DNA of 64,000 nt from Mediterranea massiliensis (GTDB lineage Bacteria > Bacteroidota > Bacteroidia > Bacteroidales > Bacteroidaceae). The position numbers were made by a program, and so were the translations under genes. Location: positions 62,001 to 126,000 of the forward strand of contig SUYA01000003.1 of assembly GCA_015060695.1 (NCBI GenBank), in the 5' to 3' direction. Positions 43,630 through 52,177 of the stretch are shown here, piece after piece (positions within the stretch are counted from its first letter, which is position 1; each line of letters starts with the position of its first letter). Under the pieces are notes generated by a model. It did not search any database, was not told the DNA's origin, and saw nothing but the letters and a program-made list of their open reading frames with translations.

Positions 43630-45114
43630 ATGGCTCAAAATTCAAAACAAATACAGACGCAAGCTCAGCAGCAACTCCAAACACTTTCGGCTCAACAAGT
43701 GTTGGTGGCAAGGTTGTTGGAACTTCCTACTGTGGAATTGGAAGATCGTGTAAGAGCTGAAGTGTTAGAGAATCCTGCGTTGGAAGAGGGAAGCGAAGAA
43801 CTTTCTTTACCTGATGAAACAGTCGGAAATGATTTAGATAATCTACAGGAAGAGGTTACTTACGATGATTTGAAGGATTTCCTGACGCCTGACGACATAC
43901 CCGACTATAAACTTCAAGAACCCGGACGTAATCGTAATGAGCAAACTGAAATTCCTTTTTCCGAAGCTACATCTTTTTATGAACTACTGAAAGAACAATT
44001 GGCCGAACAACCTCTTGGGAAACGTATGCGTGATGTTGTAGGTTATTTGATAGGTTCTCTTGACGATGATGGTTTTTTGCGTAAGTCACTATCTGCTCTT
44101 ATCGATGAATTGTTGCTGTACATGAATATTTCTACCACTGAGTCAGAGTTGGAAGATGCTTTGCGGGTAATTCAAGCATTCGACCCTGCAGGAGTTGGAG
44201 CGAGAAATCTGCAAGAGTGTCTATTGTTGCAGATAGAACGGAATATGCGGAAAGAAGGAGCTGACAAAGAATTGTTGCATTTAGAAAAGAAGATTGTAAC
44301 TAAATATTATGAAGATTTTACCCGTAAGAATTGGGAAAAAATAACAGAGCGTACAAAGGTCGATTCGGATATGTCTCGGAAGGCCATTAGCGAGATATGT
44401 CGTTTAAACCCAAGACCTGGTGCTTCTTTAGGTGAAGTCATAGGAAAAAACATGCAACAGATAGTACCCGATTTCATAGTTGAAAGCTTTGATGACGCTT
44501 CTATTACTATCAATCTGAATAATCCTCATTTACCCCCTTTGCATGTAAGTCGCGATTATAGTCGTATGTATGAAGAACAGAATAAGCAGAGCGATAATAA
44601 GAATAAATCGGCATCCGAGGCATTAGTATTTATACGCTCTAAGATGGAAGCTGCGCATGGATTTATAGAGGCCTTGCGTACTCGTCAAGAAACGTTGTTG
44701 GCTTGTATGCAAACCATTGTTGAATTGCAGCGTCCTTTCTTTCAAGAAGGTGATGAAAACTTATTGCGTCCTATGCTGATGAAAGATGTGGCTGAACGTA
44801 TCGGGGTAGATGTATCAACCGTGTCGCGAGTGGCATCAAGCAAATATGTACAAACCAATTATGGTATTTATTCATTGAAATTCTTTTTTAGTGATACTTA
44901 TACCAACCAAGAGGGCGAAGAAATTTCACTTCGACAAATAAGAACTGCCATGTTAGAGTGTGTTTCAGAAGAGGATAAGCATAATCCTTATACAGACGAT
45001 GAGTTGTGTGAGATGATGAAAGAAAAAGGATTCCCTATAGCGCGCCGTACAGTAGCCAAATATCGTCAGCAATTAGGTATTCCTACAGCTCGTATGCGGA
45101 GAATAATTTTATAA
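43630..45114 (+). CDS. rpoN: RNA polymerase sigma-54 factor
   Basis: A 494-residue RpoN: Gln/Leu-rich region I (QTQAQQQLQTLSAQQ), an acidic region II, core-binding region, helix-turn-helix VSTVSRVASSKYVQTNYG and the RpoN box ARRTVAKYRQ. It directs polymerase to -24/-12 promoters and needs an AAA+ activator, none of which is in this window. The next gene starts within its stop codon. Confidence 0.94.
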   Translation: MAQNSKQIQTQAQQQLQTLSAQQVLVARLLELPTVELEDRVRAEVLENPALEEGSEELSLPDETVGNDLDNLQEEVTYDDLKDFLTPDDIPDYKLQEPGRNRNEQTEIPFSEATSFYELLKEQLAEQPLGKRMRDVVGYLIGSLDDDGFLRKSLSALIDELLLYMNISTTESELEDALRVIQAFDPAGVGARNLQECLLLQIERNMRKEGADKELLHLEKKIVTKYYEDFTRKNWEKITERTKVDSDMSRKAISEICRLNPRPGASLGEVIGKNMQQIVPDFIVESFDDASITINLNNPHLPPLHVSRDYSRMYEEQNKQSDNKNKSASEALVFIRSKMEAAHGFIEALRTRQETLLACMQTIVELQRPFFQEGDENLLRPMLMKDVAERIGVDVSTVSRVASSKYVQTNYGIYSLKFFFSDTYTNQEGEEISLRQIRTAMLECVSEEDKHNPYTDDELCEMMKEKGFPIARRTVAKYRQQLGIPTARMRRIIL

Positions 45115-45788
45115 TGAAGAAGATGGAAAATAGAACCGATAAAGAAAAAGTATTGCGTGTTGTTTCACATCTCGTGTCGGCAGTTTTTGCTCCTGGCATG
45201 CTTCCTTTCGTTGCTTTTCTTATTTTATTTACGTGCTCTTATTTGCGCATTATGCCCTTACAGTATCGCCTTATTGTATTGGGAATTGTATTCTGTTTTA
45301 CGTTGTTGTTACCTATGTTTAGCATGTATATATATCGCAAGTTGTATAAGCTCTCAAAGGATGAATTACGACAACGACACCATAGATTTATTCCTTTCTT
45401 GTTGGTAATTTTCTCGTACGTGGTTTGTTTGATACTTATGGTTCGTATGCATATGCCTTGGTATCTGACAGCTATTGTTTGGGATGCTATGTTGATGTTG
45501 CTATTATGTACAATAATCAATTTATGGTGGCGATTAAGTATTCATATGGCAGGAATAGGGGCGATTATTGGTGGATTGGTGACTTTTAGTATGTTGTTCG
45601 GTTATAACCCGATGTGGTGGTTGTGTTTTTTTATTTTGACAGCCGGTATGTTGGGTAGTGCCCGAATGATATTATATGGGCATAGTTTTGGAGAAGTGTT
45701 AGGAGGGTTTGCAGTAGGAATGTTTACCACTTTCTTGGTGCTTCATCCGGTAAGTAACATTTTTTTCAGTATTCTCTTTTTTATGTGA
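45114..45788 (+). CDS. PAP2-like membrane protein with a degenerate active site
   Basis: A 224-residue protein with about six membrane helices. The PAP2 motif 3 region reads ARMILYGHSFGE: Arg and His are kept with the right spacing, but the first Ser is Ala and the final Asp is Glu. Motif 2 reads SIHMAG rather than PSGH. It may be a lipid phosphatase variant or an inactive relative. Its ATG shares one base with the rpoN stop (TAATG), so it is translationally coupled. Confidence 0.7.
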   Translation: MKKMENRTDKEKVLRVVSHLVSAVFAPGMLPFVAFLILFTCSYLRIMPLQYRLIVLGIVFCFTLLLPMFSMYIYRKLYKLSKDELRQRHHRFIPFLLVIFSYVVCLILMVRMHMPWYLTAIVWDAMLMLLLCTIINLWWRLSIHMAGIGAIIGGLVTFSMLFGYNPMWWLCFFILTAGMLGSARMILYGHSFGEVLGGFAVGMFTTFLVLHPVSNIFFSILFFM

Positions 45789-45831
45789 TAAGAACAAAAC
45801 AATATTATTAACCTTTTAAAATGTAAGTATC

Positions 45832-46212
45832 ATGAACGTACCAACTAATTTGAAGTACACAAGCGAACATGAATGGATTCGCGTGGAAGGTGACATTGCT
45901 TATGTCGGCATTACTGATTATGCTCAAGAACAATTAGGCGACATTGTCTTTGTAGATATCCCTACAGTAGGGGAAACTTTGGAGGCAGCCGATGTGTTTG
46001 GTACCATTGAAGTGGTAAAAACTATTTCAGACCTTTTCTTGCCTGTAGGTGGTGAAGTGTTAGAACAAAACGATGCTTTGGTAGATCAACCAGAATTGGT
46101 AAACAACGATCCTTATGGTGAAGGATGGCTCATTAAATTGAAACCTGCTGCAGATGCCGACTATGATGCATTATTAGATGCAGAAGGATATAAAGCTGTG
46201 ATTAATCAATAA
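45832..46212 (+). CDS. gcvH: Glycine cleavage system H protein
   Basis: A 126-residue lipoyl-carrier: YTSEHEWIRVEGDIAYVGIT N-terminus and lipoylation Lys63 in GTIEVVKTISD (usual ESVKA is VVKTI here). It shuttles the aminomethyl group between P, T and L proteins. gcvP, gcvT and lpd are not adjacent. Followed at once by purE. Confidence 0.94.
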   Translation: MNVPTNLKYTSEHEWIRVEGDIAYVGITDYAQEQLGDIVFVDIPTVGETLEAADVFGTIEVVKTISDLFLPVGGEVLEQNDALVDQPELVNNDPYGEGWLIKLKPAADADYDALLDAEGYKAVINQ

Positions 46213-46221
46213 TTGACAGAT

Positions 46222-46731
46222 ATGAATCCGATTGTAAGTATCATCATGGGTAGCACTTCAGACCTTCCGGTAATGGAAAAAGCTGCTCAACTGTTGAATG
46301 ACATGCATGTACCGTTCGAAATGAATGCCCTTTCGGCTCATCGTACACCTGAGGCCGTCGAGCAGTTTGCCAAAGCTGCTCAGGCACGTGGTATTAAAGT
46401 GATTATTGCGGCTGCCGGAATGGCTGCTGCCTTGCCTGGTGTGATAGCGGCAAATACAACTTTACCTGTTATTGGTGTGCCTATTAAAGGTTCGGTATTG
46501 GATGGTGTAGATGCACTTTATTCCATTATTCAGATGCCTCCGGGTATTCCTGTGGCTACAGTAGCTATTAATGGAGCAATGAATGCAGCCATCTTGGCTA
46601 TTCAAATGCTTTCTTTGAGCGATTCATCATTGGCTGAAAGTTTAACTGCTTATAAAGCCGGATTGAAAAAAAAGATAGAAAAAGCTAACGAGGATCTGAA
46701 GGAGATAAAATACGAGTATAAAGTAGATTAA
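46222..46731 (+). CDS. purE: N5-carboxyaminoimidazole ribonucleotide mutase
   Basis: A 169-residue PurE: VSIIMGSTSDLPVMEKA, the catalytic-loop region LSAHRTPE, and AAAGMAAALPGVIAA. It moves the carboxyl group of N5-CAIR to give CAIR in purine synthesis. Start at ATG 46222, 9 bp after gcvH; ispG begins 2 bp after its stop. Confidence 0.95.
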   Translation: MNPIVSIIMGSTSDLPVMEKAAQLLNDMHVPFEMNALSAHRTPEAVEQFAKAAQARGIKVIIAAAGMAAALPGVIAANTTLPVIGVPIKGSVLDGVDALYSIIQMPPGIPVATVAINGAMNAAILAIQMLSLSDSSLAESLTAYKAGLKKKIEKANEDLKEIKYEYKVD

Positions 46732-46733
46732 GT

Positions 46734-48587
46734 ATGGATTTATTCAATTATAGTCGTCGGGTGACTTTGGAAGTGAATGTAGGAGCTACTCCGTTAGGTG
46801 GCTCCAATCCTATCCGTATTCAAAGTATGACTAATACGGTGACAATGGATACACAAGCTTGTGTGGCGCAGGCTAAGCGGATAGCCGATGCTGGTGGCGA
46901 ATATGTGCGTCTGACTACTCAGGGAGTGCGCGAAGCAGAAAACATGAAGAATATCAACATGGAGTTACGTCAAGCCGGATATTTGACACCGTTGGTGGCC
47001 GATGTGCATTTCAATCCGAATGTAGCTGATGTGGCAGCCTTATATGCTGAGAAGGTGCGCATCAATCCTGGCAACTATGTGGATGCAGCTCGTACATTTA
47101 AAGAACTGGAATATACCGATGAGGAGTATGCTGCTGAGGTAGATAAGATTCGTCGTCGCTTTATCCCTTTTCTGAACATCTGTAAAGAGAATCATACCGC
47201 TATTCGCATCGGGGTTAATCATGGTTCTTTGTCCGACCGTATCATGTCGCGCTATGGTGATACCCCGGAAGGTATGGTAGAATCTTGTATGGAGTTCTTG
47301 CGCATTTGTGTGGAAGAGCAATTTACGGATGTTGTTATTTCCATTAAAGCCTCAAATACAGTGGTAATGGTAAAGACTGTTCGTCTGTTGGCTGAACGCA
47401 TGGAACAAGAAGGAATGGCCTTTCCGTTGCATTTAGGAGTTACCGAAGCTGGTGATGGCGAAGATGGGCGTATTAAGTCGGCTTTAGGAATAGGTGCTTT
47501 GTTGGCCGATGGATTGGGAGATACAATTCGGGTGTCGTTGAGTGAACGTCCGGAAGCAGAGATACCGGTGGCACGCCAATTGGTCGATTATATCAATACT
47601 CGTGTGGGGCATCCTTATATTCCCGGAGCCGTAGCTTCGGGCTTTGACTATTTGCGACCGGAGCGTCGTTCTACCAAGGCCGTGCATAATATTGGTGGAG
47701 GACAACTTCCCGTTGTGATAGCAGCTCGTTTGGAAAATGATGCTTCTATTTGGGATTCTCAATTTCGTCCGGATTATCTGTATGTAGGCCGCTCTTTACC
47801 TACTGAACTTACCGATGGAATGGAATATATAGTAGATGCCGATTGTTGGACAGGGCGAGAAGCTACTTGGCCGGTATTCAAGTCAGACCAACTTCCTTTT
47901 ATGGGTGGGTGTGCTGCACCAATGAAATTTTTGTTCATAACCTATTTGGGGTTGAATGATGAAGTGTTGGCCTGTTTGCGCTTTCATCCGGAAGTAGTAC
48001 TGATAGTGCAAAGCAATCATCCGAACCGTTTGGGCGAGCAACGAGCTTTGGTTCATCAATTGATGAATGAAGGATTGTCAAACCCGGTAGTCTTCTTCCA
48101 GCATTATAGTGAAGAGCGGGATGAGGCTTTACAAATTAAGGCGGCTGCCGATATGGGACCACTTATTTTCGATGGGTTGACCGATGGCTTGTTTATATTT
48201 AATCAGTTTCATTCGGATGCCTCTCCCACCCGTGACGAACAAACGGCTTTCGGTATTCTTCAAGCCGGGCGAGTACGCACGGTGAAAACCGAGTATATCT
48301 CTTGTCCGGGATGTGGTCGTACTTTGTACAATCTGGAAGAAACTATTGCTCGCATCAAGGCTGCCACAAGTCATCTGAAGGGCTTGAAGATAGGTATTAT
48401 GGGCTGTATTGTGAATGGTCCTGGCGAGATGGCTGATGCAGATTATGGATATGTAGGTGCCGGACGAGGTAAGATAAGTTTGTATAAACAGAAGGAATGT
48501 ATAGAAAAGAATATTCCTGAAGCCGAGGCGGTAGAGAAACTTATTGAGTTGATAAAAGCTAATGGCGATTGGCAAGAGCGGGTATAA
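46734..48587 (+). CDS. ispG: 4-hydroxy-3-methylbut-2-enyl diphosphate synthase, long form
   Basis: A 617-residue IspG, far longer than the E. coli enzyme (372), as in plants and Chlamydia, with an inserted middle domain (about 250-500). N-terminal TIM barrel (PIRIQSMTNTVT; PLVADVHFNPNVA; IRIGVNHGS) and the C-terminal Fe-S part with CPGCGRT and MGCIVNGPGE. It makes HMBPP in the non-mevalonate isoprenoid pathway. Cotranscribed with gcvH and purE. Confidence 0.95.
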   Translation: MDLFNYSRRVTLEVNVGATPLGGSNPIRIQSMTNTVTMDTQACVAQAKRIADAGGEYVRLTTQGVREAENMKNINMELRQAGYLTPLVADVHFNPNVADVAALYAEKVRINPGNYVDAARTFKELEYTDEEYAAEVDKIRRRFIPFLNICKENHTAIRIGVNHGSLSDRIMSRYGDTPEGMVESCMEFLRICVEEQFTDVVISIKASNTVVMVKTVRLLAERMEQEGMAFPLHLGVTEAGDGEDGRIKSALGIGALLADGLGDTIRVSLSERPEAEIPVARQLVDYINTRVGHPYIPGAVASGFDYLRPERRSTKAVHNIGGGQLPVVIAARLENDASIWDSQFRPDYLYVGRSLPTELTDGMEYIVDADCWTGREATWPVFKSDQLPFMGGCAAPMKFLFITYLGLNDEVLACLRFHPEVVLIVQSNHPNRLGEQRALVHQLMNEGLSNPVVFFQHYSEERDEALQIKAAADMGPLIFDGLTDGLFIFNQFHSDASPTRDEQTAFGILQAGRVRTVKTEYISCPGCGRTLYNLEETIARIKAATSHLKGLKIGIMGCIVNGPGEMADADYGYVGAGRGKISLYKQKECIEKNIPEAEAVEKLIELIKANGDWQERV

Positions 48588-48597
48588 GCCGCTCTTG
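48573..48597. terminator. Short terminator at the end of ispG
   Basis: CAAGAGCGG pairs with CCGCTCTTG around GTATAAG; the ispG stop codon is in the loop and CTTT follows. Confidence 0.6.
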
Positions 48598-48615
48598 CTT
48601 TGATGATTATATGGA

Positions 48616-50451
48616 TTAACTGAGCGATTGCATATCGTTCAGTTTTTTGTAATATCCTTCTTTGGACAATAACTCTTCGTGGCGTCCACGCTCTACGATT
48701 TCTCCTTCATAAAGCACACAGATTTCATCGGCATGTTTTATGGTACTTAGACGGTGGGCTATGGCAATGGTAGTGCGTGTTTTCATCAACCGTTCCAACG
48801 CTTCTTGCACTAGTCGTTCACTTTCTGTATCGAGTGCAGAAGTTGCTTCGTCGAGAATAAGGATGGGCGGATTCTTTAAGATGGCGCGTGCTATACTGAT
48901 GCGTTGCCGTTGTCCACCGCTTAGTTTGCCTCCACGGTCGCCGATGTTGGTGTCATATCCGTGTTCGGTTTCCATGATGAAGTCGTGCGCATTAGCTATC
49001 TTGGCCGCTTCCATTACCTGTTCCAACGTGGCATTTTCCACACCGAAAGCAATGTTGTTAAAGAAAGAGTCGTTGAAGAGTATGGCTTCTTGATTGACGT
49101 TACCGATGAGGGAACGGAGGTCGTGAATACGTAGCTCTTTGATGTCAATACCGTCTATGCAGATGGAACCTTTTTGTACATCGTGGTAGCGGGGCAATAA
49201 ATCAACTAAGGTAGATTTTCCACTGCCCGATTGTCCTACCAAAGCTATGGTACTTCCTCGACGCACTTTTAAGTTGACATTCTTTAGTACTTGGCGTTGA
49301 CCGTCGTAACTGAATGTGATGTTTCGGAATTCTATCTCTTCTTTCAAAGCTGGTAATGGCTTGGGGTTGTTCGTTTCTTTGATAGGATTTTCGGCTAACA
49401 GTATTTTATCGATACGTTCCATGGAGGCCAATCCTTTGGGTATGTTATAGCTAGCTTTTGAGAATTCTTTCAGTGGGTTGAGAACGCTGTATAAGATGAC
49501 CATATAATAGATGAAGGTGGAGGCGTCGATAGTAGAATTGTTGCTGAGGATGAGTGAACCACCGAACCAAAGCACGATGACAATCATCAGTGTACCTAGA
49601 AATTCGCTCATGGGGTGAGCCAATGCTTGGCGAAAAGCTACACGATTGGTTGCATTTCTAAATTCGTTACTACATTCGCTGAAGCGCCCTATCATTTTAT
49701 CTTCGGCTACAAATGCCTTAATGATGCGTAAACCTCCTAAAGTTTCTTCTAATTGTGCCATGGTGTCGCTCCATTTGCTTTGTGCTTCCAGTGACTTGCG
49801 TTTCAGTTTCCGGCCAATCTTTCCCATCACCCATCCCATACCAGGTACTACCAATAAAGTAAACAGTGTCAGTTGCCAACTTACCACAATCAACGTAGTG
49901 AAGTATATAATGATAAGGATGGGGTTTTTAATAAGCATATCCAGGGTGCTGGTTACGGAGGTTTCCACTTCGGTAACATCACCGCTCATGCGGGCAATGA
50001 TGTCGCCTTTGCGCTCTTCGCTAAAGAAGCCCAACGGCAGGCGCATGACTTTGGAATAGACCATAATGCGGATGTCGCGTACTACCCCGGTGCGCAAAGG
50101 TATCATAACAGCCGATGAGGCATAGTAACACCCCGTCTTTAGTAGCGTCATGAAAGCCAGAAACAGACCGATAAAGAGCAGGGCCAATGAGGCTCCGTGG
50201 CTGTCTATCAGCAGCGAGACGTAGTAGTTTAGGTTGTTCATCAGCAAATCCTTGATAGCCAAATCGCTTTCCCAAGGGATGAACTCATAACTCCTCTGGT
50301 CAATCTTGAAAAGTATATTCAAGATGGGGATAAGCAGGGCAAACGAGAATATATTGAATATGGCCGAAAGCAGATTCAGTAATACGGCCCAGCCCAAAAA
50401 ACGTTTATAAGGCGATACGAAGCGTCGCAGCAATTGAATAAAATCTTTCAT
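48616..50451 (-). CDS. ABC exporter, fused membrane and ATPase domains (MsbA-like)
   Basis: A 611-residue half-transporter: six membrane helices in residues 1-320, then an ATPase with Walker A GQSGSGKSTLVD, signature LSGGQRQRISIARAIL, and Walker B ILILDEATSALD. Such dimers flip lipids or export hydrophobic compounds. MsbA is plausible but no lipid A gene is adjacent. Single gene with a clear promoter. Confidence 0.9.
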   Translation of the reverse strand: MKDFIQLLRRFVSPYKRFLGWAVLLNLLSAIFNIFSFALLIPILNILFKIDQRSYEFIPWESDLAIKDLLMNNLNYYVSLLIDSHGASLALLFIGLFLAFMTLLKTGCYYASSAVMIPLRTGVVRDIRIMVYSKVMRLPLGFFSEERKGDIIARMSGDVTEVETSVTSTLDMLIKNPILIIIYFTTLIVVSWQLTLFTLLVVPGMGWVMGKIGRKLKRKSLEAQSKWSDTMAQLEETLGGLRIIKAFVAEDKMIGRFSECSNEFRNATNRVAFRQALAHPMSEFLGTLMIVIVLWFGGSLILSNNSTIDASTFIYYMVILYSVLNPLKEFSKASYNIPKGLASMERIDKILLAENPIKETNNPKPLPALKEEIEFRNITFSYDGQRQVLKNVNLKVRRGSTIALVGQSGSGKSTLVDLLPRYHDVQKGSICIDGIDIKELRIHDLRSLIGNVNQEAILFNDSFFNNIAFGVENATLEQVMEAAKIANAHDFIMETEHGYDTNIGDRGGKLSGGQRQRISIARAILKNPPILILDEATSALDTESERLVQEALERLMKTRTTIAIAHRLSTIKHADEICVLYEGEIVERGRHEELLSKEGYYKKLNDMQSLS

Positions 50452-50467
50452 AACTAGTTGTTTGCGG

Positions 50468-50475
50468 CAAAGATA
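50468..50475 (-). promoter_or_regulatory. -7 promoter box of the ABC exporter gene
   Basis: The minus strand reads TATCTTTG, 16 bp before the ATG. Confidence 0.6.
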
Positions 50476-50778
50476 ATTCTTTTCTGTGATTTGTTGGGTA
50501 TTTGTGCTTGCTTATTTCCTGAAAGATATTTTTATCAATCAATCTTGGAGCATGGATTAATAGCTATTTTAAACTGTTTTTTCATGAAAAAGTCATAGTG
50601 AGAACTGTTATTCAATATATTTTAAAATACAATAAGGCGTAGAATTACTTTTTGTCATTATTTTCCTTCTTGCTATTTTTTTCTCACTTGTTATTATCAT
50701 AAGCAATTTGTTGTTGAATATCAAATGCTTATTTGATTTTATTTTTTTGTAATTGGTAAACTTTCCATATAACGTCTC
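50476..50778. other. AT-rich gap with no recognised gene
   Basis: No ORF, tRNA or clear hairpin terminator was recognised in this stretch, which runs up to array D. Confidence 0.6.
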
Positions 50779-50866
50779 AAAAAGATACTACCTTTTAAGC
50801 GAAAAGATTGTATCTTTTTATTAAGAAGTTGCTATCTTTTTAGGCAAAACATAGTAACTTCTTTAA
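50779..50866. repeat. Array D: degenerate repeat with 11/22-bp period
   Basis: Eight 11-bp phrases: AAAAAGATACT, ACCTTTTAAGC, GAAAAGATTGT, ATCTTTTTATT, AAGAAGTTGCT, ATCTTTTTAGG, CAAAACATAGT, AACTTCTTTAA. A-rich and T-rich phrases alternate strictly, so each composite unit is 22 bp and nearly palindromic (AAAGAT...ATCTTT). It lies just past the 3' end of the histidine phosphatase gene. Confidence 0.85.
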
Positions 50867-50885
50867 ATTATGATTCGTGCTTCCT

Positions 50886-52145
50886 TTATTTTTGGTGTTC
50901 TTCCAAGCGTTGCAGGAAGAAGGTTTTTGCCGATGACCAATCGTAATATGTGCCATGCACAGCTTGAAGGGGCAGTTTTGCTTCCTGTTCGTTGAGTAGC
51001 AACTTTACCAACACGTTGCCTTGGGCATTGCGGAAGAAGATAAGCTGCAGATTGCCTCCCATAGGTGCTACACGGAAATCGTTCCAGACTTCGTCGAACT
51101 TTTCTATATCGGTTTCGGCATTACAGCACCCTTCTACCTGCATCAATGCCAATAGGCGGATGAGGTGTGTGTCGTGTCCGAAGCGCAGATGGGCACGTGT
51201 GGCATCTTTCCCCTGCAACACAGCTTCACTACTTTCGATGATGTTCCTCAACAAGTTGCGTGCCTGTCCAACCATTAGTCCGCGTGCCATAGGGGCATTG
51301 GCGTTGCATACGTACATTCGGGCATTCACTGTTTCCCAAATGCCATATAGTTCTTCGTAGGTAAAAAGGTCGTAGAACGATACATTTTTCAGTTCTACGT
51401 TTTGCATGTCTGCCGCAATCCAAAAGAAACTGCGCATCAAATCTGTCGGATCAGCAATGGCTTCCGGGCGTTTGAAAAGCGATTCCATCAGTCGTTGGGG
51501 CTGTATTTTGCGGCCTTCGAACTCTTGAAATATTTCCTTGCGCCATGGGGCATCTTCGGCACTGAACGCTTCGCCTTGAGCATCGGTGTGGGCAATATAG
51601 TCCATGTAGCTATGATAGGCTCGGCGACTGACTTGTAGGGAGGGGTTGAGTTCTTTCAATCGTTCGGTAAAGTAACTCATGCTTATGGCGGCACGTAAGG
51701 ACGTGGAAGAACGGGCATCAATTACTGCCTCTCCTCTGAACAAAGTGGGGAAGTGTAGCATCATACGTTCAGCAATTTCGCGCATTTGACGTTCTCCTAA
51801 TGGGGTAATGCTGCCACTCTTTCCTTCGGCATCGGCCCATACTTTGTGGATGCGTGTACGTACATCCTTACCCAATTCGGTTAACTCATCTACGCAGTAA
51901 AGCGAATCGAGCACTCCCTTGACTTGCAGATAGCGGACATCGTTTGTCATCCAGCGCGAACCGTGACGGCCATAATGACTGATATATACTGGTTCATACC
52001 CTTCGAGGATGGGTGACATTGTTCCTGTAGGTGTGGGGTAGGCAAAATAAACACTACCCAACTGTTCGTTCCTCATCCGTTCTGCCTCTTGTGCCGATAA
52101 CGGCAATAGGCGTAGCAGTAGTAAACTGATAATTAAAAATTTCAT
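50886..52145 (-). CDS. Secreted histidine-type phosphatase (phytase/MINPP-like)
   Basis: A 419-residue protein with a signal peptide (MKFLIISLLLLRLLPLSAQ), nucleophile His61 in SHYGRHGSRW and a C-terminal FGHDTHLIRL (H324, D325) supplying the proton donor of HD-type acid phosphatases. It removes phosphate from a sugar or inositol phosphate outside the cytoplasm. It is the last gene of the glycan operon, 32 bp after the GH28-like gene. The substrate might be a phosphorylated glycan (for example phosphomannan trimmed with GH92); that is inference. Confidence 0.82.
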   Translation of the reverse strand: MKFLIISLLLLRLLPLSAQEAERMRNEQLGSVYFAYPTPTGTMSPILEGYEPVYISHYGRHGSRWMTNDVRYLQVKGVLDSLYCVDELTELGKDVRTRIHKVWADAEGKSGSITPLGERQMREIAERMMLHFPTLFRGEAVIDARSSTSLRAAISMSYFTERLKELNPSLQVSRRAYHSYMDYIAHTDAQGEAFSAEDAPWRKEIFQEFEGRKIQPQRLMESLFKRPEAIADPTDLMRSFFWIAADMQNVELKNVSFYDLFTYEELYGIWETVNARMYVCNANAPMARGLMVGQARNLLRNIIESSEAVLQGKDATRAHLRFGHDTHLIRLLALMQVEGCCNAETDIEKFDEVWNDFRVAPMGGNLQLIFFRNAQGNVLVKLLLNEQEAKLPLQAVHGTYYDWSSAKTFFLQRLEEHQK

Positions 52146-52177
52146 AATGTAGTTATGAGGCTGTTTTACTTACATAT

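Noticed and set aside
50886-52145. Calling the histidine phosphatase a true MINPP
   Set aside because: Its C-terminal motif is HDTH (HD type), whereas MINPP enzymes carry HAE; only the superfamily can be stated.
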